Shown here: one piece after another, positions 1 through 8,683 of the stretch
Numbering within the stretch: position 1 is the first letter of the stretch
Layout of the letters: each line of letters begins with the position of its first letter
Assembly: GCA_900539525.1 (NCBI GenBank)
Contig: UQCM01000051.1
Coordinates: 1 to 18,962 of the forward strand
Direction of reading: 5' to 3'
Length of the DNA stretch: 18,962 nucleotides
Source of the DNA: an uncultured Blautia sp.
GTDB taxonomy: Bacteria; Bacillota; Clostridia; Lachnospirales; Lachnospiraceae
The notes under the pieces: model-generated
The model's database searches: none
Seen by the model: only the letters and a program-made list of their open reading frames with translations
Told to the model about the DNA's origin: nothing
Position numbers and translations under genes: made by a program

Positions 1-57
1 TTGACGGGGCTAATGTTTCACTTATTTTGGGACATTTTCAAAAATGCTTGACACCCC

Positions 58-831
58 CTATCGTCTCTGTCTGAATGCCTCATACATCAGAATCGACGAA
101 GCCACCGCTGCATTCAGCGATTCCACTCTTCCGCACATAGGAATCCGGACATACGCATCCGCCCGGTTTGCCAGTTCATCCGTCAGTCCATTTCCTTCGT
201 TGCCGATCATAAACCCGCATCCGCGGCGATACTCAAAAGCATCGTAAGCCTGTGTCCCCTTCAGATGTGCCGCATAAGTCACAATTCTCCTCTCCTTCAC
301 TGCTTCCATCGCCGCATCCATATCCTGTACATAACAGAAAGGAACCCGGTATACAGATCCCATGGTCGAGCGTATCGTTTTCGGATTGTAGATATCCACT
401 GTGTCCGCGCTCATGATCACTCCTGTCACGCCTGCACCTTCTCCTGTTCGCAGAATCGTTCCCAGATTCCCCGGATCCTGAAGATTTTCAAGAATCAGGA
501 TCAGCGGCATATCGCCTGCCAGCACCTGCTGCAGAGAATAATGCTGCCGCCGGATCACAGCCAGGATCCCCTGCGGTGTCTTCGTATCTGCCGCACTCTG
601 AAAAACACGATCCTCCACGATCTCCGCTTTTCCGCCCTCCAGAATCCCCGCACATTCTTCCCTCTCAGAAAAGCTCCTGGAAATATATATTTTCTCAATC
701 AGTTCCCGGGGGGCTTCCCGGTACATTTTGATCCCCTCTGCCACAAACACATCCTGTTCCCGGCGTGCCTTCCCTTTTTTCTGCAGCTGGATCAGATTCT
801 TAATCTGCGCATTTGACGCACTTGTAATCAT
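58..831 (-). CDS. TrmH/SpoU-family RNA 2'-O-ribose methyltransferase
   Basis: A cytoplasmic SPOUT-class enzyme expected to transfer a methyl group from S-adenosylmethionine to a ribose 2'-OH in rRNA or tRNA. The 257 residues fit the family. An N-terminal substrate-binding domain (about 1-95) is followed by the knotted SpoU domain: motif 1 ENLQDPGNLGTILRT at 115-129, motif 2 around IGNEGNGL at 209-216, and motif 3 IPMCGRVESLNAAVASS at 230-246 with the SLN signature. The ATG follows GGAGAAGG. It is the last gene of the co-directional run, 247 bp after the RCK gene, and that gap may carry its own leader. The target nucleotide cannot be told from sequence: RlmB-like and TsnR-like members share these motifs. 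Family assignment is firm, the specific substrate is not. Confidence 0.93.
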   Translation of the reverse strand: MITSASNAQIKNLIQLQKKGKARREQDVFVAEGIKMYREAPRELIEKIYISRSFSEREECAGILEGGKAEIVEDRVFQSAADTKTPQGILAVIRRQHYSLQQVLAGDMPLILILENLQDPGNLGTILRTGEGAGVTGVIMSADTVDIYNPKTIRSTMGSVYRVPFCYVQDMDAAMEAVKERRIVTYAAHLKGTQAYDAFEYRRGCGFMIGNEGNGLTDELANRADAYVRIPMCGRVESLNAAVASSILMYEAFRQRR

Positions 832-1078
832 TTTCCTTCTCCTCTTTTCCCCTGGTATGATCCACTTTAACTACCGTCCTCTTCCGATAAAGAATGCTTT
901 CCGTTGTTCTAAACCATTTCTGAAGCATTACAAAAGTTCAGCCATGCCCACGGCTGCATACCTGAACTGGTCATCCGCCGAACGCATGGCTGAAACATGT
1001 CACTATATCATACTTATTTACAACGATTCCGAACAGCAGACAACAGGTCTGTCCACATGCGCGGAAATCCACTGCTCT
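832..1078. other. Intergenic region with a long imperfect hairpin
   Basis: These 247 bp between the RCK gene and the RNA methyltransferase gene hold no convincing ORF. An 11-bp perfect inverted repeat, TTCAGCCATGC / GCATGGCTGAA, lies at 984-994 and 937-947. Inside it are a second matched pair (CGGC/GCCG) and a small ACC/GGT pair, so the minus-strand RNA could fold into one long interrupted hairpin of 58 nt. The bases after it on the minus strand (CTTTTGTAATG) are only weakly U-rich, so a terminator is uncertain. A possible -10 (TATGAT on the minus strand, 1007-1012) lies just upstream without a good -35. The fold could be a poor terminator of the upstream operon or a structured leader of the methyltransferase mRNA. 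Confidence 0.5.
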
Positions 1079-1726
1079 CTATTTTATCCTCTTCAGATCT
1101 TCATTATTTCCCACGGTCAGAATGATCTGGTGTCTCTCCAGCGGTTCATCGGGATCCATATTTGCATTGATCTTCTCACCTTCCCGCACCGCAATGACGT
1201 TCACACCGTATTTCCGGCGGACGTTCAGCTCCCGCAGGCTCTTTCCCACCCACGAATCGGGAATCTCCAGTTCCGCCATACTGTAGGTGGAAGAAAGTTC
1301 AAAGGTATCCACAAATTTACCGAAAACCATATTTCTGGCGACACGGGATCCCATCTCCCGTTCCGGGAAAATGATCTGATCGGCCCCTACCTTTTTCAGA
1401 ACCTCTCCGTGAGTCACGGATCCGGCCTTAGACATCACGTAGGGAATCCCGGCCTCTTTCGAAAGAATCGTTGCCATGATGCTGGCCTCCATATCTCCCG
1501 AAATAGCCACAACAGCCCCGTCCATATTTCCGATGCCAAGGCTTTGATACACATCCTGATCCTTCACATTTGCCCTCACTGCCAGGGTTACTTCATTGGC
1601 AATGTCCTCTACAAGATCCCCGTCGATATCCACTGCCAGAACCTCACAGCCGTTCCTTGCCAGAGACACTGCCACACTATATCCGAACTTTCCCAGACCG
1701 TATACAACAAATGACTTTGATGCCAT
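1079..1726 (-). CDS. KtrA/TrkA-type RCK potassium-uptake regulatory subunit
   Basis: Cytoplasmic gating subunit of a Ktr/Trk potassium transporter. Rings of such subunits bind ATP/ADP or NAD(H) and open the membrane partner KtrB/TrkH. The 215 residues match KtrA/KtrC length (one RCK unit, unlike the double TrkA of E. coli). RCK_N starts with a Rossmann fold, GLGKFG at 10-15, followed by an acidic strand end (VDIDGD); RCK_C covers about 135-215. AAGGAG precedes the ATG. It begins 21 bp after pfkA and is probably cotranscribed with it. The membrane partner is not in this window, so it must be encoded elsewhere. A more general nucleotide-sensing role cannot be excluded. Confidence 0.9.
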   Translation of the reverse strand: MASKSFVVYGLGKFGYSVAVSLARNGCEVLAVDIDGDLVEDIANEVTLAVRANVKDQDVYQSLGIGNMDGAVVAISGDMEASIMATILSKEAGIPYVMSKAGSVTHGEVLKKVGADQIIFPEREMGSRVARNMVFGKFVDTFELSSTYSMAELEIPDSWVGKSLRELNVRRKYGVNVIAVREGEKINANMDPDEPLERHQIILTVGNNEDLKRIK

Positions 1727-1747
1727 GTGCTACTCCTTCCGCCTCTT

Positions 1748-2722
1748 CTATACAGTAAGTGCCTTGCTCACTGCATATTCATAATCATCGATATTCTTCT
1801 GCATCGCCAGAGCCTCATCGATATCAAAATCTACATAATGACCATTCTTATAACCTACCACACGGTTGCTCTTTCCTTCTGCCAGAAGGTCTACCGCGTA
1901 AGCACCCATCATCGATGCATAGACACGGTCACGGCATGTCGGGCTTCCTCCACGCTGCATGTGTCCAAGGATCGTTGCTCTCGTCTCCACACCGGTAGCT
2001 GCCTCGATACGGCGTGCCATACTGGTGGAATGTCCGATTCCTTCCGCATTAATGATAATATGATGCTTCTTGCCACGCTTCCTGTTGGCAATGATGTTAT
2101 TGATCAGCTTCTGCTCATCATAATCATAATTCTCCGGCAACAGGATGTCCTCGGCACCATTGGCAATGCCGCACCAGAGAGCAATGTAGCCTGCATTACG
2201 TCCCATAACCTCGATAATACTGCATCTCTCATGGGAGGTAGATGTATCACGAACTTTATCGATCGCTTCCATAGCAGTATTTACTGCTGTATCAAATCCA
2301 ATCGTATACTCCGTACATGCAATGTCCAGGTCGATGGTTCCCGGTACACCAACGGTATTGATCCCGAGTGCTGCCAGTTTCTGGGCTCCTGCAAAAGAAC
2401 CGTCTCCTCCGATAACCACCAGCCCGTCAATGCCGTGTTTTCTGCAGACCTCTGCCCCCTGTTTCTGTCCTTCCAGTGTACGGAATTCTGCACAACGTGC
2501 TGTATAAAGGATCGTGCCGCCCTTTGAAATCGTATCAGACACATCACGTGCCGTCATATCAATAATCTCTTCATTCAGCAGCCCATTATAGCCCTTCAGA
2601 ACACCCTTGACCTTTAACCCTCTGGAAATTGCCTTTCTTACCACTGCACGAATCGCTGCGTTCATACCCGGAGCATCACCACCGCTTGTCAATACTCCGA
2701 TTGTTTTAATCTCTTTTCCCAT
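1748..2722 (-). CDS. pfkA: ATP-dependent 6-phosphofructokinase
   Basis: Phosphorylates fructose 6-phosphate to fructose 1,6-bisphosphate, the committed step of glycolysis, in the cytoplasm. At 324 residues it has the length of bacterial PfkA. The N-terminal LTSGGDAPGMN (11-21) is canonical. GGDGS at 105-109 carries the glycine typical of ATP rather than pyrophosphate users, and PGTID follows at 127-131. The catalytic stretch reads TIDLDI where most PFKs have TIDNDI, so the two aspartates (131, 133) are kept but the asparagine between them is leucine. MGRNAGY and the substrate loop GHMQRGGSP are present. GGAGG lies 7 nt before the ATG. It follows dnaE by 76 bp and probably also has its own promoter inside the end of dnaE. 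It is one of two PFK homologues in the window. Confidence 0.95.
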   Translation of the reverse strand: MGKEIKTIGVLTSGGDAPGMNAAIRAVVRKAISRGLKVKGVLKGYNGLLNEEIIDMTARDVSDTISKGGTILYTARCAEFRTLEGQKQGAEVCRKHGIDGLVVIGGDGSFAGAQKLAALGINTVGVPGTIDLDIACTEYTIGFDTAVNTAMEAIDKVRDTSTSHERCSIIEVMGRNAGYIALWCGIANGAEDILLPENYDYDEQKLINNIIANRKRGKKHHIIINAEGIGHSTSMARRIEAATGVETRATILGHMQRGGSPTCRDRVYASMMGAYAVDLLAEGKSNRVVGYKNGHYVDFDIDEALAMQKNIDDYEYAVSKALTV

Positions 2723-2795
2723 GCTTCTACCTCCGTATCTATGAGTGTATCTATTCCACTGCCGCTAATTTTATTAAACATTATTATCCTTCATC

Positions 2796-2824
2796 ATTTT
2801 AATGCATTTTCGACTGTTTTTCAA
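2796..2824 (-). promoter_or_regulatory. Candidate promoter for pfkA
   Basis: On the minus strand TTGAAA (2824-2819) and TAAAAT (2801-2796) are separated by exactly 17 bp, overlapping the last codons and stop of dnaE. This would let pfkA and the RCK gene be transcribed without dnaE, which fits a glycolytic gene needing much more product than a polymerase gene. The call rests on hexamer match and spacing only. Confidence 0.45.
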
Positions 2825-5800
2825 TAGACTTTTCTACAACTTTTACATTTGCTTCACCGAAATAATCCGTCAATTTGCGCAAAAGCCCATCGCTGATGGT
2901 GATCCCCCAGTTTTCTGACAGCCGCTTCACCGCCCGGGGATTTTTTACATAAATGACGACACGGTCTTCTCCTTCCTCCTCACGCAGAAAGCCGTACAAT
3001 TTTGACTCCTGTGCAGAAAAAGTCGCTTTATCAGTGAATTGTATCCACAGCTCCTTCGGAATATCCGCAAACCCCCAGATTTTTTCACATATCAGCTTGC
3101 TGTCCTTATCTTCCTCTCCGGAAACGCGGCCTCTTACAAACACCTTGTTATCCTCTTCCAGCAGATTCCTGTATTTTTCAAAATCCTTTGGAAATACCAC
3201 CACCTCAACCGTTCCCAGCAGATCCTCCACCGTGATAAACGCCATCGCTTTATTTGTTCTGGTGTATTTCACTGTTTTTGCCGTGATCATGCCGCCGACA
3301 ACAGCATACGAATGATCAGGCACCTTCGCACTCCCGGTCTCCTCGTCCAGCACAAAATCTGACGTGACTGCCGAAATATTCCTGCGCCACATTTCCTCAT
3401 AGTCATCCAGCGGGTGTCCGCTGACATAAATTCCCAGCACTTCCTTCTCAAAGGCGAGAAGCTGCTCTTTCTCATACTCTCCTACATCCGGCATGCGGAC
3501 TTCATAGGCTTTCTTTTCCTCTTCGTCTACAAAATCAAACAGCGAAAGCTGCCCTGTCATCGCATACTTTTTCTCCTGACTGACACTGTCCATAACACGG
3601 ACATACGTCATCATAAACTGCTTTCTTGTTCCCCCCAGGCTGTCCAGCGCACCGGATTTGATAAAGCTTTCTATCGTTCTCTTATTGATCTCTTTTCCGG
3701 AAAGCCGCTCCGCAAAGTCCTTCAGGGATTGAAACGGCCCCCGGACCTCTCTCTCTGCCACGATCGCGTCAATCACCGGCCTGCCGATGCTTTTAATCGC
3801 CGAAAGCCCGTAACGGATACTTCTGCCATCCACGGAAAATGCTCCCTCTCCCCTGTTGATATCCGGAGGCAGGATCTGAATCCCCATCTGACGGCAGGAA
3901 TAAATATACTCCGATACTTTTCTCGGATTATCTATGACAGAAGTCATCAGCGCCGCCATAAACTCTACCGGATGATAATACTTCAGGTATGCCGTCTGGT
4001 AGGAAACCACAGCGTACGCTGCCGCATGAGATTTATTGAAAGCGTATTTAGCAAAATCGATCATGTCATCGTAGATCTTATTGGCCACTTTCTCATCGAT
4101 TCCGTTCTTAATGCAGCCCGGTACCCCCTCCTCCTCATTTCCGTAGACAAAATTCCGGCGCTCCTTCTGCATCACTGCCGCCTTTTTCTTGGACATGGCA
4201 CGGCGCAGCAGATCACTTCGTCCCAGGGTATATCCGCCCAGGGCGCGCACGATCTGCATCACCTGCTCCTGGTACACGATACAGCCATAGGTAGGCTCCA
4301 GGATCGGTGCCAGCTCCGGACAGTCATAGGTGATCGATTCAGGATGATTCTTTCCCCGGATATACTGGGGAATAAAGTCCATAGGTCCCGGCCGGTACAG
4401 GGAGATTCCTGCAATAATATCCTCCAGGCTCTGAGGTTTGAGCTCTTTCATGAAATTCTTCATACCGGCACTTTCCAGCTGAAATACGCCGTCGGTTTTT
4501 CCCGTCCCCAGAGAATCCAGTACCGCCCTGTCATTGTAATCGATCGCATCCAGGTCGATCGTTCTGCCGCTGCTCTTTTCCGCCATACGCACAGCATTCT
4601 GGATAACCGTCAGGGTGCGCAGCCCCAGAAAGTCCATTTTCAGAAGTCCCAGTTCCTCCAGCGTCGTCATGGTGAACTGGGTGGTGATGGAACCGTCACT
4701 TGCTCTGGAAAGGGGTACATATTCATCGACAGCTTTCTGACTGATGACCACTCCTGCCGCATGCATGGAGGTATGTCTGGGAAGTCCCTCCAGACGTTTC
4801 GACATATCGATCAGGGTATGCACCTGCTCATCCTCTTCATACAGCTTCCGGAATTCACTGTTCACTTCCAGCGCCTTGTCGATCGTAATATTTAATTCCT
4901 GAGGGATCATCTTTGCAATGGAGTCCACCATGGCATAGGGCAGATCCATCACACGCCCCACATCCCGGATCACACCCCTTGCTGCCAGGGTACCGAAGGT
5001 GACGATCTGTACCACACGGTCCTTTCCGTATTTTCGAACCACATAGTCAATGACCTCCTGCCTCCTCTCAAAGCAGAAATCCACATCGATATCCGGCATG
5101 GATACACGTTCCGGGTTCAGAAAACGTTCAAACAGCAGATGATAACGGATCGGATCCAGCTTCGTAATACCAAGAGTGTACGCCACCAGACTCCCTGCCG
5201 CCGACCCCCGGCCCGGTCCCACCATGATGTCATGATCTCTGGCATATTTGATAAAATCCCAAACGATCAGAAAGTAATCCACATATCCCATCTGCCGGAT
5301 GGTCCCCAACTCATAATTCAGCCTCTCCGTCAGCTCCTCCGTCACCGGATCATAACGCTCCTTTAATCCTTCAAAACACAGCTTATTCAGGTATTCCCAG
5401 GAGGTGTATCCCTCCGGGACATCGTATTTTGGAAGCTTCGTCACGCCAAATTCGATCTCCACATGGCAGCGCTGTGCAATTTTATGTGTATTTTCCAGAG
5501 CCTCCGGTGCATAAGGAAACAGCCGTGCCATCTCCTCGGGAGACTTTACAAAATACTGTCCGCCCTCATAGCGCATTCTGTCCTCGTCAGAGAGCTTCTT
5601 CCCTGTCTGGATACACAGCAGAATGTCATGGGGAGCGGCATCCTGTGCATACGTATAATGAACATCATTGGTAGCCACAAGCCCGATTCCCAGCTCCTTA
5701 CTCATGCGCATCAGCTGCTGGTTTACCATCTTCTGCTCCGGAATCCCGTGATCCTGAAGCTCCAGAAAGAAATTTCCCTTTCCAAAAATCTCCTCATATT

Positions 5801-6281
5801 TTAAAGCTGATTTCTTTGCATCCTCATACATCCCCCGCGTCAGATAGCGCTGTACCTCCCCTGCGAGGCAGGCACTCAGAGCGATGATTCCCTCATGGTA
5901 CTTCCCGAGTACTTCCATATCTACACGGGGCTTGTAGTAGAAGCCCTCTACAAAGCCTTTGGAAACGATTTTCATCAGGTTGCTGTAGCCCTGATTATTC
6001 TCTGCCAGAAGGACCAGATGATGATATCTGTTCTCCCCGCCTGAGGTTTCCTTATCAAAACGTGAATTTGGTGCCACATACACCTCACATCCCAGGATCG
6101 GATTTATTCCAGCTGCCTTCGCCTCCCGGTAGAAATCAATGACACCAAACATCACGCCATGGTCCGTGATCGCTGCGCTGTCCATGCCCAGCTCCTTCAC
6201 CCTGGCAACATATTCTCTTATTTTATTTGAACCGTCCAGCAGACTGTACTCCGTATGGACGTGAAGATGTGTAAAATTCAC
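2799..6281 (-). CDS. dnaE: DNA polymerase III alpha subunit, DnaE type
   Basis: Replicative C-family DNA polymerase, 1160 residues, the usual length for DnaE. The PHP domain starts at residue 3 with HLHVHT (H7, H9). It keeps further likely metal ligands in ITDHG (D40, H41), GCEVY (E66), YHH (87-88) and ATNDVH (D206, H208), so it may hold metal. The palm has GPGRGSAAGS at 355-364, the catalytic PDIDVDF at 396-402 (D399, D401) and later MDFLGLRTL, matching the third catalytic aspartate. A C-terminal OB-fold follows a GHPLD motif. The start codon is GTG, preceded by AAAGGGG at good distance. It begins 21 bp after the CPBP protease gene. In Firmicutes DnaE usually works with PolC, which is not in this window. 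Confidence 0.97.
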   Translation of the reverse strand: MNFTHLHVHTEYSLLDGSNKIREYVARVKELGMDSAAITDHGVMFGVIDFYREAKAAGINPILGCEVYVAPNSRFDKETSGGENRYHHLVLLAENNQGYSNLMKIVSKGFVEGFYYKPRVDMEVLGKYHEGIIALSACLAGEVQRYLTRGMYEDAKKSALKYEEIFGKGNFFLELQDHGIPEQKMVNQQLMRMSKELGIGLVATNDVHYTYAQDAAPHDILLCIQTGKKLSDEDRMRYEGGQYFVKSPEEMARLFPYAPEALENTHKIAQRCHVEIEFGVTKLPKYDVPEGYTSWEYLNKLCFEGLKERYDPVTEELTERLNYELGTIRQMGYVDYFLIVWDFIKYARDHDIMVGPGRGSAAGSLVAYTLGITKLDPIRYHLLFERFLNPERVSMPDIDVDFCFERRQEVIDYVVRKYGKDRVVQIVTFGTLAARGVIRDVGRVMDLPYAMVDSIAKMIPQELNITIDKALEVNSEFRKLYEEDEQVHTLIDMSKRLEGLPRHTSMHAAGVVISQKAVDEYVPLSRASDGSITTQFTMTTLEELGLLKMDFLGLRTLTVIQNAVRMAEKSSGRTIDLDAIDYNDRAVLDSLGTGKTDGVFQLESAGMKNFMKELKPQSLEDIIAGISLYRPGPMDFIPQYIRGKNHPESITYDCPELAPILEPTYGCIVYQEQVMQIVRALGGYTLGRSDLLRRAMSKKKAAVMQKERRNFVYGNEEEGVPGCIKNGIDEKVANKIYDDMIDFAKYAFNKSHAAAYAVVSYQTAYLKYYHPVEFMAALMTSVIDNPRKVSEYIYSCRQMGIQILPPDINRGEGAFSVDGRSIRYGLSAIKSIGRPVIDAIVAEREVRGPFQSLKDFAERLSGKEINKRTIESFIKSGALDSLGGTRKQFMMTYVRVMDSVSQEKKYAMTGQLSLFDFVDEEEKKAYEVRMPDVGEYEKEQLLAFEKEVLGIYVSGHPLDDYEEMWRRNISAVTSDFVLDEETGSAKVPDHSYAVVGGMITAKTVKYTRTNKAMAFITVEDLLGTVEVVVFPKDFEKYRNLLEEDNKVFVRGRVSGEEDKDSKLICEKIWGFADIPKELWIQFTDKATFSAQESKLYGFLREEEGEDRVVIYVKNPRAVKRLSENWGITISDGLLRKLTDYFGEANVKVVEKSIEKQSKMH

Positions 6282-6302
6282 CCTTTTCCCCTTTCTTCCG
6301 GA

Positions 6303-7229
6303 TCATACGATCTCCAGCAGGATCATATACCCCACCGCCAGAACCAGCGCAATGACAAATGACGGTGTCACAAAGCTTCTCTTTACCCCTTCCGGAAGTG
6401 CATGTCTCCGGAAACACCAGCGCATATGCGCCTCCCGTTTGCAGTGCTTTGTCAGCCAGATCATAACACCTGTCGCCGATGCTGTTCCGATCAGTGCGAA
6501 GACACCATAGACTCCGAGCGCCATCAGAAGCATCTCATTTGTCAGCTCAGACTGTACGGCCTGCATGTCTCCACCCATACCTGCCAGATCCTGCAGGGGT
6601 TTCTGTACCGCCAGCAGCAGCACGCTCCATCCGTTGATCACAAAATGCGCTGTCATAGATGCATAGATGCTGCCAGTGATCTCTACCAGCATACAGAAAA
6701 TGATCCCCAGAACCAGCGCATAAAAGAACTGGTTCAGATTCCTGTGCATGATGCCGAATACGATCGCACTGGCAATTGTCCCGGGAATCACACCCTTTTC
6801 CCTGTAGGCATGGTAAAAGATCCCGCGGTAGGTGAGCTCCTCCACGACAGCCGGAATGGCAGCGACGATCAGAAGATTCAGCCACAGCGGATTCTCCACC
6901 AGCTGCACGCTGGACTGGCTCACATAATTCGTCGCAAACAGCATCGAAAAAAGATTGATAAACGTTACAAGCGGAAGCAGCAGAAAGCCTGCCAGCGCTG
7001 ACATCAGGATCGTCGATATTCCTGTTTTCCGAAACGGGATCCATTCCCGGATACGGATCCGCCTGGTCAGAAGATAAACGACCACCGGTATCGTAAAAAG
7101 GACCTCTCCTGCCACCATACTCTGTTCCGTGCTCATCATCATCAGGATTCTCTGTAAAAACAACGGTGCAAGGACCGCCCACAGAATCATTCCCAAAAAT
7201 AATCTGTTGATACTTTTTGTCTTATTCAT
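6303..7229 (-). CDS. CPBP-family intramembrane metalloprotease (Abi/CaaX-like)
   Basis: Polytopic membrane protein of 308 residues with about eight hydrophobic segments. It carries the three CPBP signatures: EELTYRG at 130-136 (E130, E131, R135), FGIMH at 158-162 and HFVIN at 195-199. In the family these residues form the active site of glutamic or metal-type intramembrane proteases related to Rce1. Bacterial members process prenylated or signal-like peptides, or give bacteriocin self-immunity; which applies here cannot be read from the sequence. The start overlaps the end of the methyltransferase gene by 8 nt, and dnaE begins 21 bp after its stop. It has no obvious functional link to its neighbours apart from shared transcription. 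Confidence 0.85.
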   Translation of the reverse strand: MNKTKSINRLFLGMILWAVLAPLFLQRILMMMSTEQSMVAGEVLFTIPVVVYLLTRRIRIREWIPFRKTGISTILMSALAGFLLLPLVTFINLFSMLFATNYVSQSSVQLVENPLWLNLLIVAAIPAVVEELTYRGIFYHAYREKGVIPGTIASAIVFGIMHRNLNQFFYALVLGIIFCMLVEITGSIYASMTAHFVINGWSVLLLAVQKPLQDLAGMGGDMQAVQSELTNEMLLMALGVYGVFALIGTASATGVMIWLTKHCKREAHMRWCFRRHALPEGVKRSFVTPSFVIALVLAVGYMILLEIV

Positions 7230-7824
7230 TTGACTCTTCTTTCTCCGGATCCTTCTTCACCAGCAGATTCAGCCACTTTGTTTCAATGCCGCGGACATCA
7301 TCGCTCTGCCACATCTCGACGATTCTGACCCCTTCCTGCCTCATGACCATATCATATGCTGTCTCTTCCGTATAATCATGAAACAGGCGCTGATTCCGGA
7401 TCTCCTCTGCATCCCCGTACTTAAAGGACATATAGAGAACCCCATCCGGCTTCAAGGCATTGACCACCTTTTTCATAATGCGGTCCATATTCTTTCCCTC
7501 TACATGTAGAAGGGATGCACATGCCCAGATGCCGTCAAACACCTCTTCGAACTCCATCTCCTCAAAGGTCATATGCAGAACTTCTTTATCTGTATAGATC
7601 TCGGCAAGCCTGCACATCTGTTCCGATCCGTCCATTGGTGTCACATAACAGCCGGCATCCTCCAGATAAACCGTATCACGTCCCGTACCGCATCCCAGAT
7701 CCAGAACCTCTGCATTCTCAGGAAGCAGTGCCAGGAAACGTCCCAGTGCCTCCTCCATATTTAAATTCACCGTATTTTCATAATAACTCGCCGCATACCG
7801 TTCATAATAATCAATTGAATCCAT
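7222..7824 (-). CDS. Class I SAM-dependent methyltransferase
   Basis: A 200-residue cytoplasmic methyltransferase of the seven-beta-strand Rossmann fold. Motif I, LDLGCGTGRD, is at 41-50, followed by an acidic post-I segment (PMDGSEQM, 63-70), a motif around FDGIWACASLLHV and a DGVLYMSFKYG strand. There is no extra domain that would name the substrate; similar small Methyltransf_11/25-type proteins act on small molecules or stay unassigned. The ATG follows GGAGAAGGAG inside the 3' end of cvfB and overlaps that gene by 14 nt, and its own 3' end overlaps the CPBP gene. Translational coupling across all three is likely. The class is sure, the substrate unknown. Confidence 0.85.
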   Translation of the reverse strand: MDSIDYYERYAASYYENTVNLNMEEALGRFLALLPENAEVLDLGCGTGRDTVYLEDAGCYVTPMDGSEQMCRLAEIYTDKEVLHMTFEEMEFEEVFDGIWACASLLHVEGKNMDRIMKKVVNALKPDGVLYMSFKYGDAEEIRNQRLFHDYTEETAYDMVMRQEGVRIVEMWQSDDVRGIETKWLNLLVKKDPEKEESNE

Positions 7825-8671
7825 TTTTCTCCTTCTCCCAGACCTTTTTTATCCTGTTCTCTGTAATCTCAATGCGCCCCTGCTTATAAAGCCGGCCGAC
7901 GGCCCGCTTAAATGCCGCCTTGCTGATGCCAAACTCCCGGTTAATGATCTCCGGTGACACCTTTTCTCCAAACGGGAGCACGCCCTCATACTCTTCAATC
8001 ACCTGCATGACAAGCTGTGCATCCCTGTCCATCTGAAGCTCCACCCGTTCCCGCGGACTCAGATCCAGCTTTCCATCCGGCTTCACCGCTGTGACACGCA
8101 CCTGAATCGTATCTCCGATCCGGTATCTGCCGGACGCCTCTCTTTTCGGGATCAGTCCGGAATAACGGTTATCTACTGCTATAAAAATCCCGAATTCTCC
8201 GCTCGTCTCATAGATCGTTCCAGTCACATGATCATCCTTTTTGTATGGAGAATCCGTGCTCAGATATTCGTAAACGTTCATGGTTGCGCAAAATCTGCTG
8301 CTCTTGTCCAGATATACCGCCACCAGGATCTCCTCTCCCTGGCTGACACGCCTCGTCTGCTCCTTAAACGGAAGCAGCAGATCCTTCTCCAGCCCCCAAT
8401 CCAGGAACGCACCGATTTTCGACACTTCTTTCACCTTCATGACAGCGATCCCACCCAGCTCTGCCAGGGGTTCCCTGCGGGTGGCGATCATTCTGTCTTT
8501 AGAATCCAGGTAAAGAAAGACCTCCATCCTGTCACCGGTTTCTGTCTGCTCAGGCACCTCTTTCGCAGGAAGCAATACTCTCTCACTTGCATCCGGCGCT
8601 TCCGCCAGATAAATACCAAAATTCATTTTCTTTACGACAGTCAATTCCTGTCTTTTCCCTAACTTCAACAT
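7811..8671 (-). CDS. cvfB: CvfB-like S1 RNA-binding protein with C-terminal winged helix
   Basis: A 286-residue protein resembling the CvfB/YitL family, whose Staphylococcus member affects virulence-gene expression and binds RNA. S1-like OB segments lie in tandem: about 1-60, a second with KVKEVSKIGAFLDWGLEKDLLLP, and a third with GTIYETSGEFGIFIAVDNRYSGLIP, followed by RVTAVKPDGKLDLSPRE. The tail (about 215-275) is a winged helix with ISKAAFKRAVGRLYKQGRI. I choose the ATG at 8671 because TAGGAG lies 6 nt before it and the protein then begins MLKLGKRQELTV like relatives. An in-frame ATG 33 nt upstream would add residues encoded by a dispersed repeat and lacks support. It is first in the run that ends with the RNA methyltransferase. 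Confidence 0.85.
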   Translation of the reverse strand: MLKLGKRQELTVVKKMNFGIYLAEAPDASERVLLPAKEVPEQTETGDRMEVFLYLDSKDRMIATRREPLAELGGIAVMKVKEVSKIGAFLDWGLEKDLLLPFKEQTRRVSQGEEILVAVYLDKSSRFCATMNVYEYLSTDSPYKKDDHVTGTIYETSGEFGIFIAVDNRYSGLIPKREASGRYRIGDTIQVRVTAVKPDGKLDLSPRERVELQMDRDAQLVMQVIEEYEGVLPFGEKVSPEIINREFGISKAAFKRAVGRLYKQGRIEITENRIKKVWEKEKNGFN

Positions 8672-8683
8672 ACTATCTCCTAT

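Noticed and set aside
33..46. CATTTT-CA-AAAATG palindrome after the RNA methyltransferase stop
   Set aside because: It is AT-rich with only two bases between the arms and no following T run, so it is not convincing as a terminator, and the window ends too soon to judge it.
728..1714. Long plus-strand reading frames such as this one, and similar ones across dnaE, pfkA and dnaX
   Set aside because: They are antisense to well-conserved minus-strand genes, lack ribosome sites and recognisable domains, and are low in expected protein composition.
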